From Cryoendolithus antarcticus (Eukaryota > Ascomycota > Dothideomycetes > Cladosporiales > Cladosporiaceae), in NCBI GenBank assembly GCA_002077065.1, contig NAJO01000005.1:558001-622000 (forward strand): 64,000 nucleotides of DNA, written 5' to 3'. Shown piece by piece: positions 10,209-21,811 of this stretch. The notes below the pieces were generated by a model that worked only from the letters and a program-made list of their open reading frames with translations, ran no database searches and was not told the DNA's origin. The translations under genes were made by a program, and so were the position numbers. Each line of letters begins with the position of its first letter. The first letter of the stretch is position 1.

Positions 10209-13200
10209 ATGCCCCGAACAAGCTCCCGATAAGATAACTATCAATATCGCGTATTAAACACGATAAAACGCGGTCCAAAAGTTCTAGACTTTAGTATAGG
10301 AGCGATTGCGGCTCTAGCGGCGATAATAGCGAGTACGCCTACGAACCAAAATTAGTAAGACTTAGTATAGTCGATACGCCTACATCGTAGCTCGCGCCTC
10401 TAAGATTCTATTATAAGTATACGTAGGTCCTCTAGACACCGTCCGTTACCGCCTAGAGGGGGTCTACGACGCGCGACGACGCCTACCTCCCTACCGCGCT
10501 TACCTACTACCTCGCCGCTTTCGTTATTATATTTGCCTATATTAGATACGTAGTCCCCTAAGTCCGTAGACCTCCTAGACGATCTAGTCGCCTTTAAATC
10601 GCTATTTCCTAATCTTAGACCCGAAATCCACGCCGACGACGATTCGGACTTAACCTCTATACGATCCGACCTAAGAGACGTCCTAGTCGATGCTCTAGAC
10701 TCGTCTGCATCGACTAAGACTAGTAACGCCCCGTATAAGAAAGAGCTAGACCTTATAGGTATACTTAGAGGAAAATTAGATACATAGAGCCGGCGCCGGC
10801 GAGGGCTCTTATAGGGCGAACACGTTCGACGTATAATTTATATCCTAGTCGCCTAGGCGGAGGAGTGCATAAGGGCGTAAGCCGTAGTAGTATTCGAAGC
10901 CGTATAGATCTCTAGTCGGACTATAGACGCGATTAATCCCTCTTAGATATCGGAAGAACCCGCGCCTAGTCGTCGGATAAGGAACATTATACGCGTACCT
11001 AAGTACCGTCTAGTGAACCTATAGGCGTTAATAAAGCGCTCGGCGTTCTAAGTCCTTTAGTAGTAGATAGTAGAAGAGCGTAGACGGATCTATACGGGGA
11101 CTATATTATAACCCTTACCGTAGGGCTCGGAGGAGTATAATACGTAGATACGGCTAATTATAAGCGCATTACGTATACTATTCCTATACTACGTACGCGA
11201 AGCCTAGCTAGAGACTATATAGTAGCTCGTCTTTAGCGTTAGAGATACCGTCTAGATTGTAGCCACATCGGCTAGGAAAAGTCTCACCTTCTAGGCCTAG
11301 CCATTGTTATATAAATAGATAGTAGTTCTTATCGTGCCTCTTAATCAAATTGGAACGGAGTAAGAGTTAAAGATAAAGGCAATTAGGGGGCGGCCTTTAC
11401 TCTTCACGTCCTAGACGAAGGCTAAGATAACCTAGCCGGTATAGAACGCTCTATTTAATAGAGAGTATACCTATATCCTCCTTAGCCCCGAGATAGCGGT
11501 ATAAGAATGGTTTAGTAAGCTCTAATTAGTACCTACGTTCCGTAGTCGGCTAGGATTACTAGCACTCGACGAGCTATATCTAGTATACTAATAGGGCATT
11601 AAGGGTAAAGGCTTTAGGTAGGAGTATGCGTAGCTAAAGCTACTTCGTAATCTTGTCCGTACGTAAGTACGGATATACGGTTGTTCTATAATACTCAACG
11701 CTATTAGTCACCGTCTAGGGACCGAGGCTATAGGATTTCGCGACATCTATACCATTAGACATCTAATTAACCGGCCGGAGATATCTATACGCGCCTATAA
11801 GATCCTAGACGGCACGGGTAGAGACTTTAGATCTCTTCTCTACCTCGCCGCAAATGTAGTCGGTATAGATAGGTAGAAACAACCCGAGCTAATTAAGAAG
11901 ACTATAGTCTTCATTGATTCGCGTTTAGGAACCTAGGCGGCCGTAGGCGTACTCCGGAACTTTATCTAGCAGCGTTGGCCTAGAATCTTTTCTAAAGCCG
12001 AGATCTATAGTATAATCCGTATATACTATAGTAGAACCGCTAGGCGGACCTAGGTAGATCTTATACGAGAGTTTTAGAAGCTAGAGTCCCGGATTCGAAT
12101 TCTGTTTGCGACTAAAGCGCTTAGGCTTAGTATTAACATTATAGATATTAAGATTGTTGTTTAATATAAGCTCCCTTAGAGGTATACTATACGGCATCTT
12201 TTATAGCGTACGGGACGTGTAGTTAGAGACTATAAGCGGTATAGGAATAGATCCTTTACTCTCTTATACGAAGCCTACGTAGAGGTAGTAAGGGCGGTAC
12301 CTTAGGCCACCGCACCGCGTTTATAGGCAATCCTAGAACGACTTGCTAATGTCTCTATTATAGGCGAGACTTTAGAGGCGTCGTAGACAACGTAGACGTT
12401 CCGTAGACGGAAGACTAATTCCGAGAGAGCAACGGACCTTAATATCTATGTCTACTAGTAGATTAACTAACTAGACTATAGGCGTGCGACTACGCTACGG
12501 GCTTTTAATAATATTCCGTCTAATTGCGACACCGTATACTACGATCGCTATAACCCAAGTCTACGACTAACTAAGGAGTTTATCCTTCGGGGTGCTATAC
12601 TCCTAAACAAGCCGACCGAAAAGCCTAACCGACTAGGCGTCTACCTCTATAAGAGGCTATAGCGTTAGGAGCCGTAGGCGGTAAAGTAGTACTTTACGGA
12701 TTCGGTGTTCCCGGCGGGCCTTAAGGGTACGCTAATCCCTAGGCTATATCTAAGTCGCCTAGGGCGTTTTTAGGGCGTAGAAGGCGCTCCGGTATGCAAT
12801 GCAAAGCAGCTTCGCAGCTCTCTTAAATTATTCGGCTTTAGCCTTCCGCCTAACGCCCTTTTGCTTCTCTTAATAAAGCTCCTTAATACTATCTAGGTAG
12901 GGCGTAAGCTAATATCGAGCGAGGAACTATAGGCGTACGAACGACGCCGTCTGCAGGCGGCTACAAAAGAGAAGGAAAAGCTTAATCGGTTTTAAGCAAG
13001 GGCCGAATTAAGGGGAATCTAGTAAGCGTTAAAGGATACTCTTAGTTAGTCGTATACGGACGAGGCTATACGAGTATCGAGTGCTATTAAAGAAGCAGCG
13101 ATTGGCCTAGAGTACCTTAACGATATTCTTTAGGACTCTAGCTAGCCTAATACGCCTATAGGCGACCTTAGTCGTAACGATGTCCTTACTACTACTCTAC

Positions 13201-13394
13201 GACGAGCTAGTCGATCACCGCTAGCGCCTTTATCGGTTAATACTATCTTAAAGAAGCGGAAGCGCTTAGGTTCTATAGGCTTGTCTAGCCCTCTATAGTC
13301 GCCTAGTCGATAGGCCGACAAAGACATGTAGCCGAGCGCGAGGTCTAGCCGGATCCGGGATATAAACTATGCAAAACGCCGGTAGGAGAGGTGA
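10209..13394 (+). pseudogene. RIP-killed RecQ-like superfamily 2 helicase (ghost ORF)
   Basis: One frame (starting at ATG 10209, ending at TGA 13392-13394, 1061 codons) contains many TAG and some TAA codons but, in my reading, no internal TGA and no frame change, as expected if only CAG, CAA and TGG were hit. Helicase motifs can be read. A Walker A region at 11262-11288 reads ATSARKSLTFQ, where AGG follows a T and so was probably GGG, giving a normal AxSxGKS loop. Motif II is near 11562-11579 (LALDE, then a TAT that was probably CAT). IVFIDSRLG is at ~11904-11933 and motif VI (stop-RTGRVV) at 12204-12224. The order and spacing fit RecQ-like helicases such as telomere-linked helicases or element-borne RecQ genes; the N-terminal 350 and last ~350 codons are unassigned. 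It is certainly non-functional. Confidence 0.75.
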
Positions 13395-13759
13395 TTAATG
13401 TTAAGAAGGCCGACTACAATAGTATGCGGTATTTAAGGTTGTTATAATAACATAATCAAACCGTCTATTTTTAGTTATTAGGAATAGCAACCTAGTAACT
13501 TCTCTTATATACACCGTCTATATTACGCATACTTATTATATAATGCAGTCGTTATAGAGAAAGCGTCTCTCTAGCGTTATTACGCTTCCTTTAGGCGGTC
13601 CTAGAGCGCTTACGCCGCCCCGAAGGCACGTCGGTAACAATGGCCTAGACTATAGAACTCCGCGCGAGAAGGTCGACTTCGTCCTATAGACAATAAGTAG
13701 AGTCCGCCTAAGCCTAGCTAGGTTTCTTCGACTCTATATCTCTTAAGAGAAAGACCCGG

Positions 13760-16447
13760 GTATAGTAACGTAGGGAGAGACTATAAAAACGCGTGCAAAA
13801 AAGCTAGTAGAATTCATTAAGGAACCGGATATCCTTATAGAGCTTAGTCGCTATATAGATAAGGGTAATGCTCTTACAACCTTTAAAGGAAAGCTTAACC
13901 GGGACATTAAAGCACTTTGCGACGTTAAGGTATAACTACGCCGTCTAGGAGCGTCTACGCTAATAGGTTTAATAGCTATTTAGAAGGTTCGATCTAGGCT
14001 AGCTAGTCGAGCATCTAGAAATCTCCCGCGCGTATAACGTACTTACTTAAGCAGCGCCGACGCTAATAGCCTTCTTACACTCGCGGCTTACGAAGAAGAC
14101 TAAGGTATCTAGACCTCTAAAGCGATAGGTAAAAGGGAAGACGGTCTTGATTATAGCTATGTTTAGGCGGTCGAATGCGCCGCTAAGGGGCAATTAGCTA
14201 TCTATGCAGCTTAGGATATACCTATAGAGCTAGGGCGTAAAGCGGAGAGTTATTGCTACGCTCGCGGGACTAGGCGTCTACGCGTATCCAAAGAGTATCT
14301 ATAGAGCGAACAAACGGCTTTATCTTCTCGTAGAGACCGCTATACGGTCGTTTGCAAGCGACTATAACACCTACGTCTACTTTAACAATCTCGACTATAT
14401 AGAACGAACCGGCTAGCATAGATACGCTAGTCGCGACTAGCTCCGCCACCTTACGACTATAAAGATCTTTAAGAGTATTAAGGTACCGCGCTCTGGCCTA
14501 GACGTAAGCATGCTGCACGAAGACATCCGCCTATAGGCGTATAAGATTATAGGCGGTATAGGCAATCGTTACGATAAGATAGCGGCTTAGCATATCCGAT
14601 ACGAGGTCGTAGAGTATATTAGGCGAGCATACCCGGAGGCTATATCGGGAATATTCGACGACCTAGGTAGCGAGGCTCAATAGGTAAAGGTTATAGGCTA
14701 TCCTTATCTACCGCAACTACACCGTCTATAACCCTAGAAGACGCTTTATACGATACTTAAGCTTATCTTCGAGAACGAAGGTTCCGTTAAAGGGACGTAT
14801 ATAGTCTAGGACAATATCTTCGAGAAGCAATTAGGGATACGGGAAGTATACGAGCGGTTCATTACGTTGGAGCTCGCCGACGGTTATAGACGACGCCTAG
14901 ACGACGGCCGTGGCGATATTCTATATAAGCGGACAGCCGGCGACAATGTCCCCTCCGGCGAGTAGACCTAGTCACCGGCTAAGAAGATTAAGCTTATATA
15001 TAGTAATTAGAAGACCGTAGGAAACCTGCGTATAATAAGGAAAGAGTCTCTTAAGAATAAGGACCTATACGATCGTAGGTAGTAGACTCTCCCTATACCC
15101 GGACTTTTTCACCTAAAGATATATCTTATGTAGGCAATTAAGAACAACTTTAGTAGTCCGGATAGGAGCGACTGCAAGTCTAGTCTACTAGTACATAAAG
15201 GCCTTCTTAAGCGAAAGATCTATCCGTCTTTCTAGGCTCTATATAGCTATACGGAGCGCCTAGTTATCGATAGCTATTATATACGGATATTAGCCTTTAT
15301 ATACGAGTAATTATAAACACTAGACGTCGCATACGACCGTCTATACGAAACGATTAGCGTTATGTCGCCTACCGACTTCAATGCTTAGATAGATCGAACG
15401 GTCGATATATACGCCTCTAGGCGGGCGTAACATATACGCGTAGAAGACGTAGATACCGACATCGAGAAATCCAAGCCTAGCGGGAAACGGAAAAAGTAGT
15501 CGCGCTAGCCTTCGTAGTCGGCGCTAGACTACGTTACACGTATTAACGGTCGTAAGGAACGAACGAACTATATCCGGTTTATCTAGACGGTAGAGACGTA
15601 CCGCCTACTATGTAGCTTAATCAAATACGCCGATATTAGGCTCCTCCGCCGGGTAATCGACCGCTATATCCTTATCTTCTACGCGCGCTCGCATAAGAAT
15701 TACGCCTTCATTATGCTCTAGCTAAAATGGTTAACCGACTTAGCCGCGTCTAAGAAACGACTATAGAACGCTATCCTTACGAACGGACTAGTAAACTACG
15801 TAGGGCGGCTAGATAGCTAGTTCGAGATTAATAGGGCTAATGAATTCCTTAATTGCTTCCTTAAGAACCTCCTCTCGTCTCGGCGTAACGGTAGCTTTGG
15901 CCTCGATAACCACCTCGAGGAATATACGCTACTTGCAACCTATACTAGCCGCCTACGCGAGCATTTTAAGGCTGCCTTCGGCGAGTACATAGATACTAAG
16001 CATAGCGTTCGTAAGACCGTAAGGGAGGTACATTACCTAGCGGTAATCTATCTATAAGAGACTCTATCTTTATAGCCGCCGAATGCAAAGCCTAGAATAC
16101 CCTTCTACGCTATAGACCTTATTTCCGCTAGCCTGAAGAACCTGCTCGGCGAACTAAATAAAGGCGGAGAGCGGAGTGCAAGCCGACTAGAGCGCTTTAA
16201 TCAAAACGTCGTACGATAACGCGGTCGTATACAATAGCTAGACATTAAGCTCTAGGACGTTCTAGACGCCTTAGCCGACCCTACGGACGCACCTAAACTT
16301 TAGCTACTACCTAAGACGGAACTTCACCCGGGCTTGATTAGTAGTAGTAATAATACCGAGGACATAGCGAATAACGAGACTGCCGACGACTAGGATAAAG
16401 CCTTCTTAACTAATAAGGAGCTACTTTAGGACCCGTATGTGACGTAA
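13760..16447 (+). pseudogene. RIP-killed DUF6589-like protein (ghost ORF)
   Basis: From about 13960 to the TAA at 16445-16447 one frame is interrupted essentially only by TAG/TAA; upstream, 13760-13950 reads better in another frame, so an intron or indel lies near 13.92-13.96 kb. Blocks that I recognise from fungal DUF6589 proteins: a MFRRSN motif, then RRVIATLAGLGVYAYPKSIY, later YFNNLDYIERTG with (Q)LRHLTTIKIF, and near the C-terminus RSHKNYAFIMLQLKW, followed by RANEFLNCFLKNLL. DUF6589 proteins are large, expanded in many fungi and of unknown function. The assignment is from memory of family patterns and needs a profile search. The frame follows the helicase ghost by ~370 bp on the same strand, suggesting one element. 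Confidence 0.6.
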
Positions 16448-16856
16448 GAACTACGACTATAAAAGACTTTAAGAAGTGAGTAAAGGGGCCAAAAATAAGG
16501 TCTATATAAAGCCGTCTAGGGTTCGACTAAGAAATGAGTGAGTTTTGGAAGCGTATAGAGTAAGGCTATAAGCTATAGCCGTACGCTTATATGTGCTAAG
16601 ATCGACTGCAACTTATAACAATTAGAGCGCTAGTACCTAGCCCGTAAATCGACTAATTGCACGGATTTGTAGGTAACTACAGTAGTCTATATAGCTAGTA
16701 AACTAATTTTATACCAAATTACATGGTCTGGCTAGCAATTAACTACTTAGGATTTTTCTATTACCTACTCCTTCCTATAACACTTATACTCTCTCCTCTA
16801 CTTTAGCATTGCCCTACTAACTCATCTCTTTAATTAAGAAGCTAATCTTACCTATA

Positions 16857-16912
16857 TCCGGCGACTATATACCGCACTCGGTGACTATAGGCTGCATCCG
16901 GCGACTATAGCT
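16857..16912 (+). repeat. Three 20-bp motif copies upstream of ghost A
   Basis: TCCGGCGACTATA-type units start at about 16857, 16878 and 16897. The same arrangement, in exact 20-bp steps, is present upstream of ghost B (19021, 19041, 19061). Position ~150-300 bp before the ghost frames suggests promoter elements of the former genes (inference). Confidence 0.5.
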
Positions 16913-17041
16913 TACACTTAAGCTAGAACAAAGCTATACGACCTTTCCGGTCTCTAGTCTACGCCTAAAGCCTTACTAATAGGTACGTAGTCTACTCTAC
17001 TATACTCTCTGCTAACTCGAACTACTATATAACATCTCCTC

Positions 17042-18241
17042 CTTCACTACTTTCTCTATCCGGACGTAGTCGCTATATACGACCGTCTACGACGCGAACC
17101 TTTACTCGAAGCCTCTCTTTCCGATCTTAACCTCCGTAGTCCTTCTATAATGGCCGCACCGCGCGCATAAGGCATCGGTAGTAACCCTCCTCTAATGCCG
17201 ACCGAATGGCCGGCTAGACCTATAGGCACTTTAGATAGCGGATAGAAGACGTTCCTTAACGTCGTCTAGACGACGTTCTACGTAGAAGGCAAAAAGAATA
17301 CTAGGAGCCCTAAGCGTATCTATAACGTTATATAGGGGTAGGAGGCCTTTATAAAGGCGGCGAATAGCCGAGAGGATCTATTAACCTAGTTCAACGTAGT
17401 CTTCTAGGACCCCTCCTAGAAGATCGCTCGCATTACTAAGAAGATAACAACCTACAATCCTAAGTAGTGGACTAAGCATTAGCTACGTAATTGGGACCGC
17501 CTAGATACGACTAGCAAAGTGCTAATCTTTAACTAGAAGGATAACACCGTAAAAGTTATGATTAATGCCTAGAGTACGGACAATCGGTTCCTAGCGCTAT
17601 ATAGGCACCTAACCGTAGGTAGGGCTCTTATAGATTAGCGATGTAATAGCTACGGTGCTAACGATACCCTAAAGGGCACCTTCTTATAGTGCATAGTTGT
17701 CCTAGCTAAGCCTAGCGCCGACTAGGACACGCTTAGAGACTAGATGTTCAATCGGGCTTATACTAACTACGCATTTAATAGCAAGTAGAACGAATACTCG
17801 TATAGGGCGTAGATTAAGGCGGCAAAGCATACCAAGGGAAAGAAGGCAATTATAGCCGTTCCTAGTCCGTATAAGTATAGACTAATGCCTACGATCGAAG
17901 AGGTGATAGGCGAGTAGTATGCCGATTACTCCTAGGTTCACTATGCTGCCGACACGGAGAATAAAGACTCTATCCGCGACAAGCACCGTATAGAGATAGT
18001 TACGTATATTGTGTTTCTAACCTAGAGCGGAGAGGGGAAACTAGAGAGTCTGCGCCGTCTAAAGCATGCACTTAAAGCTACAATTCGCGAGACCTAGGCG
18101 GAGATTACGGATACTATAGGGATAAGGGTGAATAATAATAGGGAGCTCTCGCTATGCGAGGGGAACACTTTAGACGAAGAGGAATAAGGTGTAGGCGGTA
18201 CGACTAGGGCGGCTAGAGTGGATTAGTTTCTTTTTATCTGA
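17042..18241 (+). pseudogene. RIP-killed unknown gene, copy A (ghost ORF)
   Basis: A single frame leads to TGA at 18239-18241. Between 17351 and 18187 (279 codons) I count about 17 TAG, one TAA and no TGA, the pattern left by CpA-directed RIP. Readable blocks shared with copy B include FNVVF-stop-DP, a (stop/W)TK..LRNWDRLDT-like segment, RAYTNYAFNSK-stop-NEYSYR and ESLRRLKHAL, ending GGTTRAARVD-stop-FLFI. I do not recognise the family. The start codon is not visible: the position matching copy B's ATG is not ATG here. Basic N-terminus, acidic/asparagine-rich tail, no membrane span. Being duplicated next to a helicase ghost, it may have been an accessory gene of the element. Confidence 0.6.
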
Positions 18242-18348
18242 TTTTTGTCTTACTAGTTGGCGTTGCTTTCTTACCCTTTAACTATTACTTTGGTTTAGAG
18301 GATCTCATTTGTTACCTACGAGTTAGCGAGCGACTACTTTTCCTAAGA

Positions 18349-18369
18349 CCGACTATAACTTATAGTCGG
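18349..18369. other. Hairpin near the end of unit A
   Basis: CCGACTATA, a 3-nt loop, then TATAGTCGG, a perfect 9-bp stem that can be extended outward with a bulge (CTAAG/CTTAAG). The same structure sits at the same place in unit B. It could be a transcript-end signal or a subterminal element motif. Confidence 0.5.
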
Positions 18370-19211
18370 CTTAAGGCACTTTGATTTTGCACTCCTAGCT
18401 AGCTAGCTTAAGTAACTAGTATAGGAAACCTAAGCTACACTTTAATAACCACTTTAAGTTCTCTAACGACCTACTAACTATATCAGAGCCTAATACCGAC
18501 TATAGCCGCGTGCGGACTATGTCTACCCCTCGAAATACACTCGAAGTAAGGGCTTACATATAAAGTTATGGATTCGCATACGTAGACGCCGCCTAGGGTT
18601 AACCGGTACGGAGTGAGGATTAATACAAGGATAGTTTATAGCCGAGGAGTCCTTACTATATAGCGCTTTAGCCTACTAAATAAGAATAGGCTATTAATTA
18701 AGTGAATTTTAGGAGCGTGCAAAGTGAAGTCACGAACTATAGGCGAGTACTAGCACGAGCTAAAGCCGACTACATCTTATAATAACCAAAGCGCTAGTAC
18801 CTAGCCTATAGTTAAACACACTATATAAATTTATAGGTGACTATAGCTATATACGGAGCTAGCAAACCAATTTGCTAGTAATTTATATAATCTAGCACAC
18901 AATTAACTACTCTAGCCCTTTTGCTTACCTCCTCCTTCCGATAATACTACTACACCTTTACTAATCTTAGCAGAACTAAGCCTAGTCATTTTATTAACCA
19001 ATCTACTATTTACTATTGCACGTAGCGACTATAATCCGCATCCGGCGACTATAGGCTACTTCCGGCAAACTATGCCTTTACCTTACTTAGAACAAAGCTA
19101 TATAATTTTACTATTCTCTAGCCTACGCCTAGGGCCTTACTAACAAGTACATAGTCTATTCAACTACACTCTCTACTACCCTTAACTACTACTAACTTCA
19201 TCCTTATTAAC

Positions 19212-20414
19212 ATGCCTCCCTTACGTAGTATACGCGGTATAGCCGACCGTAAACGGCGCATACTATCGATTAGAGCCTCTCTTCGCGATCTTAACCTCGG
19301 TAATACTTCTAGAAGAGCTACACCGCGTAAGTAAGGCATTAGTACCAACCCTCCGCTAAAGCTAGACGAATGGCTAGAAGCGCCTACCGGCGTCCTAGAC
19401 GACGAATAGGAGGCCTTTCTTAGCGACATATAGGACGAGTTCTATAACGATAGACTACTAAACGTCTATAGGCCTAAGGATATCTATACCTCTATAGACC
19501 TTATATAGGACATTATAATTAAGGCAGATAATATAGACGACCTCTAGCCCTAGTTCAACGTAGTCTTTAAGGACCCCGCCTAGAAGTTAGGCCGCCTTTC
19601 TATATAGATAGACTAGTATAATCCCGCGAATTAGACTATCTACGAATTACTCGACTAGGATAGCCTAGATACGGATAACGAGCCTCTAATCTTTAACGTA
19701 GAGGATAACGAGTCGTAAGTCTCGATCTACGCCTAGGGCGGTAGCAATCGGATTATAGCTATCTATAGGCATATAACTACGGGTAGGGAGGTAATAGAGG
19801 AACGTTATAACTACTATAGAACCGCCGACCTCCTAAGGGGCCACTTTAAATAGTGCGTAGTGGTCCTAGCCTAGACTAACGCCGACTAGGATAAGAGTAA
19901 CGAGTAGATCTTCTATCGGGCTTACACTAACTACGTATATAATAACAAGTAGAACGACTACTCGTATAGGCCGTAGGTAAAGGGTCCGAGCCGCAAAACG
20001 ACTAAGGCGAAGAAGGGCTTCTTTACTCCTACCCTATACACCGATATAGGCTATAAGTAGGTGCCTACTATCTCGTTTGTTCTATATAAGGATACTAAGA
20101 ACATCTCGTACGTTAAGTACTTCTATAAGAACCTAGACCGCCTAGTTACCGATAGTAAACCGTAGCCGATGTTAGAGCATATTATGTTTCTAATAGATAG
20201 CTTACTCGGGGGACTAGAGTACCTACGCCGTCTAAAGTATATACTCCGAGATACGCTTAAAAATGTCCGTACTAAGATTTAGCTTGCTATAGCCGACGTA
20301 GTTAATAAGGATAGGAACGATGCGCTAGAGGAGGGGAATACTTCTAGAGAGGATAATTAAGATGCAGGCGGTACGACTAGGGCGGCTAGAGTGGATTAGT
20401 TCCTTTCTATTTGA
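19212..20414 (+). pseudogene. RIP-killed unknown gene, copy B (ghost ORF, full length)
   Basis: ATG at 19212 to TGA at 20412-20414 is one frame of 401 codons interrupted by TAG/TAA only. It begins MPPLRSIRGIADRKRRILSI, a basic start, then RASLRDLNL. Blocks parallel to copy A: (W)NADW-like segment before RAYTNYVYNNK, NDYSYRP, LEYLRRLKYIL and the same C-terminal GGTTRAARVD. I judge the two ghosts clearly homologous but only about half identical, although their 3' flanks are nearly the same. Family unknown. The intact frame apart from RIP-type stops suggests that the gene was coding when RIP struck. Confidence 0.65.
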
Positions 20415-20521
20415 TTTTTGTCCTACTAGTTAGCGTTGCTTTCTTGCCCTTTAACTACTACTTTGGCTTAGAGGATTTCATATGTTATCTACGAGTTGGC
20501 GAGCGACTAGATTGTTTAAGA

Positions 20522-20542
20522 CCGACTATAGCTTATAGTCGG
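20522..20542. other. Hairpin near the end of unit B
   Basis: CCGACTATA, loop GCT, TATAGTCGG; same structure and position as at 18349-18369, ~108 bp after the ghost TGA. The loop differs (GCT against ACT) while both stems are kept. Confidence 0.5.
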
Positions 20543-20636
20543 CTTAAGGCACTTTGATTTTGCACTCCTAGCTAGTTAGCTAAAGTGGATAGTATGCCAC
20601 TCCTAGACTAGACTAAGACTTTTACTACTATTTAAT

Positions 20637-21811
20637 TATGTTACCAATACTTACATATACCCTAGGCTGTGACTGCAGTCGCCTGTAGCTATATCTGAAA
20701 TGTTCGAAAATTGAAGCACGAATCTATCATACACCCAGTCGTGTACTGACTCTCAGACTGCGTATGGCAAAGCCCCCGAAGGGGAATAGCGTGCCTTGGC
20801 AGAATGAGGGCTGGGACTACCCAGGAGCCAATCGCGGCATTCTGGTACCTGGCAGTGACAGAGAGTTTGACAGCTGCGAGCAGCTTGTGCGGTTGCATCC
20901 AGCGGAAGGCATTCGGTGTAGCCGGCAAGTCAATTGTGTTTGCTCCCCGCGCCGTCCGTGGAGGGTGGCGACAGCGGTTCGTGAGTCGTGTGGATGAATG
21001 GTCTCAAGCCTGTGAGCTCATGTCGAAGTTGAGATCGAGTTACGGGCGAGTCTCGCGACCTGGATGTGGCCGTCGAGGCTCGTTCACGGCCGTGCGATCT
21101 GTGGGTATCCATGTTGCTGGAGGTCTGTGTATGGGGTGAAAGGTGTGACACGATATTGTTGGTGACAGCGTTCGACCGAGGCACAGGCTCCAGATGACGT
21201 ATTGCGTCCATTGATCATTGTGTTGGAAACGAAATGCATTGGGATTGATTGATCATTCAAGCGTTCATAGCTGGGTTGGGAGTGTGTCAGGCCGCTATCG
21301 ATCAATCACAAAGTGCCGGAGATTGGCCCATCTGGCCTCGTCGTCGCTGCTGAGACCTTGACGCCATGTCGTCCTGGGCGAGATTGAGAGGTTCGTGCAA
21401 AGCTCTCCACCGCCCTCAGATCGAACAGCCCGGAAGTTGACATCATTTCGGAAGATCGCGTGCTCACCTCGAAATACAACAAGCCCTTCCCGGTCACACT
21501 TTTACCTTCTGCGATTGGATACTATCTGGGGTACGTCTAACAGCATTGCGACCAAGTAGGACATTACTGACAGCAATGCAGTTTCAAGCAAGGAGAGCGA
21601 CAACGACAGATCCTGGAGCAGATACGAGCACTAGACGAGAAGAATGATGCGAAAGTGGAAGCCATAGCTGATCACCCTATATAACTCCTATCGAGTTGCG
21701 CAACATGCCGTCGTTGTTCCGACCCACCCTGCAGTCACCCCTAGATCACGCTCAGTCATAGGTGAAATGCGTGGGCAGGTGCATGCAAGCAGTGCCGCAC
21801 GCGTCACGCGC
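20637..21811. other. Intergenic, right flank of the RIP block
   Basis: Normal composition resumes. Several overlapping short frames on both strands (for example plus 20804-21139, minus 21211-20930) lack homology that I recognise and contradict one another. Nothing is annotated. The part nearest 21811 is the downstream region of the deuterolysin gene. Confidence 0.5.

Larger units (their letters stand above)
16525..18409 (+). repeat. Tandem unit A (~2.17 kb period), RIP-mutated
   Basis: First of two direct repeats inside the RIP block. Matching landmarks recur ~2165-2173 bp later in unit B: GCGCTAGTACCTAG (16627 and ~18793), a 20-bp-period motif array, the start of the ghost frame, its TGA (18239 and 20412) and a hairpin (18349 and 20522). 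The ~200 bp after the ghost TGA are nearly identical between units, whereas the ghost proteins differ at roughly half the positions. Confidence 0.75.
18698..20582 (+). repeat. Tandem unit B (~2.17 kb period), RIP-mutated
   Basis: Second copy of the unit at 16525-18409, in the same orientation and after a ~290 bp spacer that I cannot match to anything. Its right end lies ~50 bp from the point where normal base composition resumes. It carries the same 20-bp motif array, ghost gene and hairpin. Confidence 0.75.
10169..20636 (+). mobile_element. RIP-inactivated element block with four ghost genes
   Basis: Over ~10.4 kb CpA and TpG dinucleotides are nearly absent and TpA is very common, while CpG and CpC remain frequent. 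This is the product of repeat-induced point mutation (C-to-T at CpA on both strands), known to act on duplicated DNA in Pezizomycotina. As a result almost every Gln and Trp codon reads TAG or TAA, and no normal ORF survives. When TAG/TAA are read as former Gln/Trp, long plus-strand frames reappear: a RecQ-like helicase, a DUF6589-like protein, and two paralogous ~400-codon genes in tandem. The edges are sharp on composition. I could not find convincing terminal inverted repeats, LTRs or a target-site duplication, so the exact ends and the transposition class are unknown. Several adjacent elements cannot be excluded. Confidence 0.85.

Noticed and set aside
10169..20636. Centromere-like or generally AT-rich isochore
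   Set aside because: GC is not low overall; the signal is loss of CpA/TpG with retained CpG, plus readable genes, which indicates RIP of coding DNA.
10169..20636. LTR retrotransposon or common DNA transposon
   Set aside because: No long terminal repeats, reverse transcriptase or DDE-transposase motifs could be read in the ghost frames.
20764..21139. Overlapping short plus-strand frames after the RIP block
   Set aside because: Two frames and an antisense one overlap, with no supporting motifs or splice structure.
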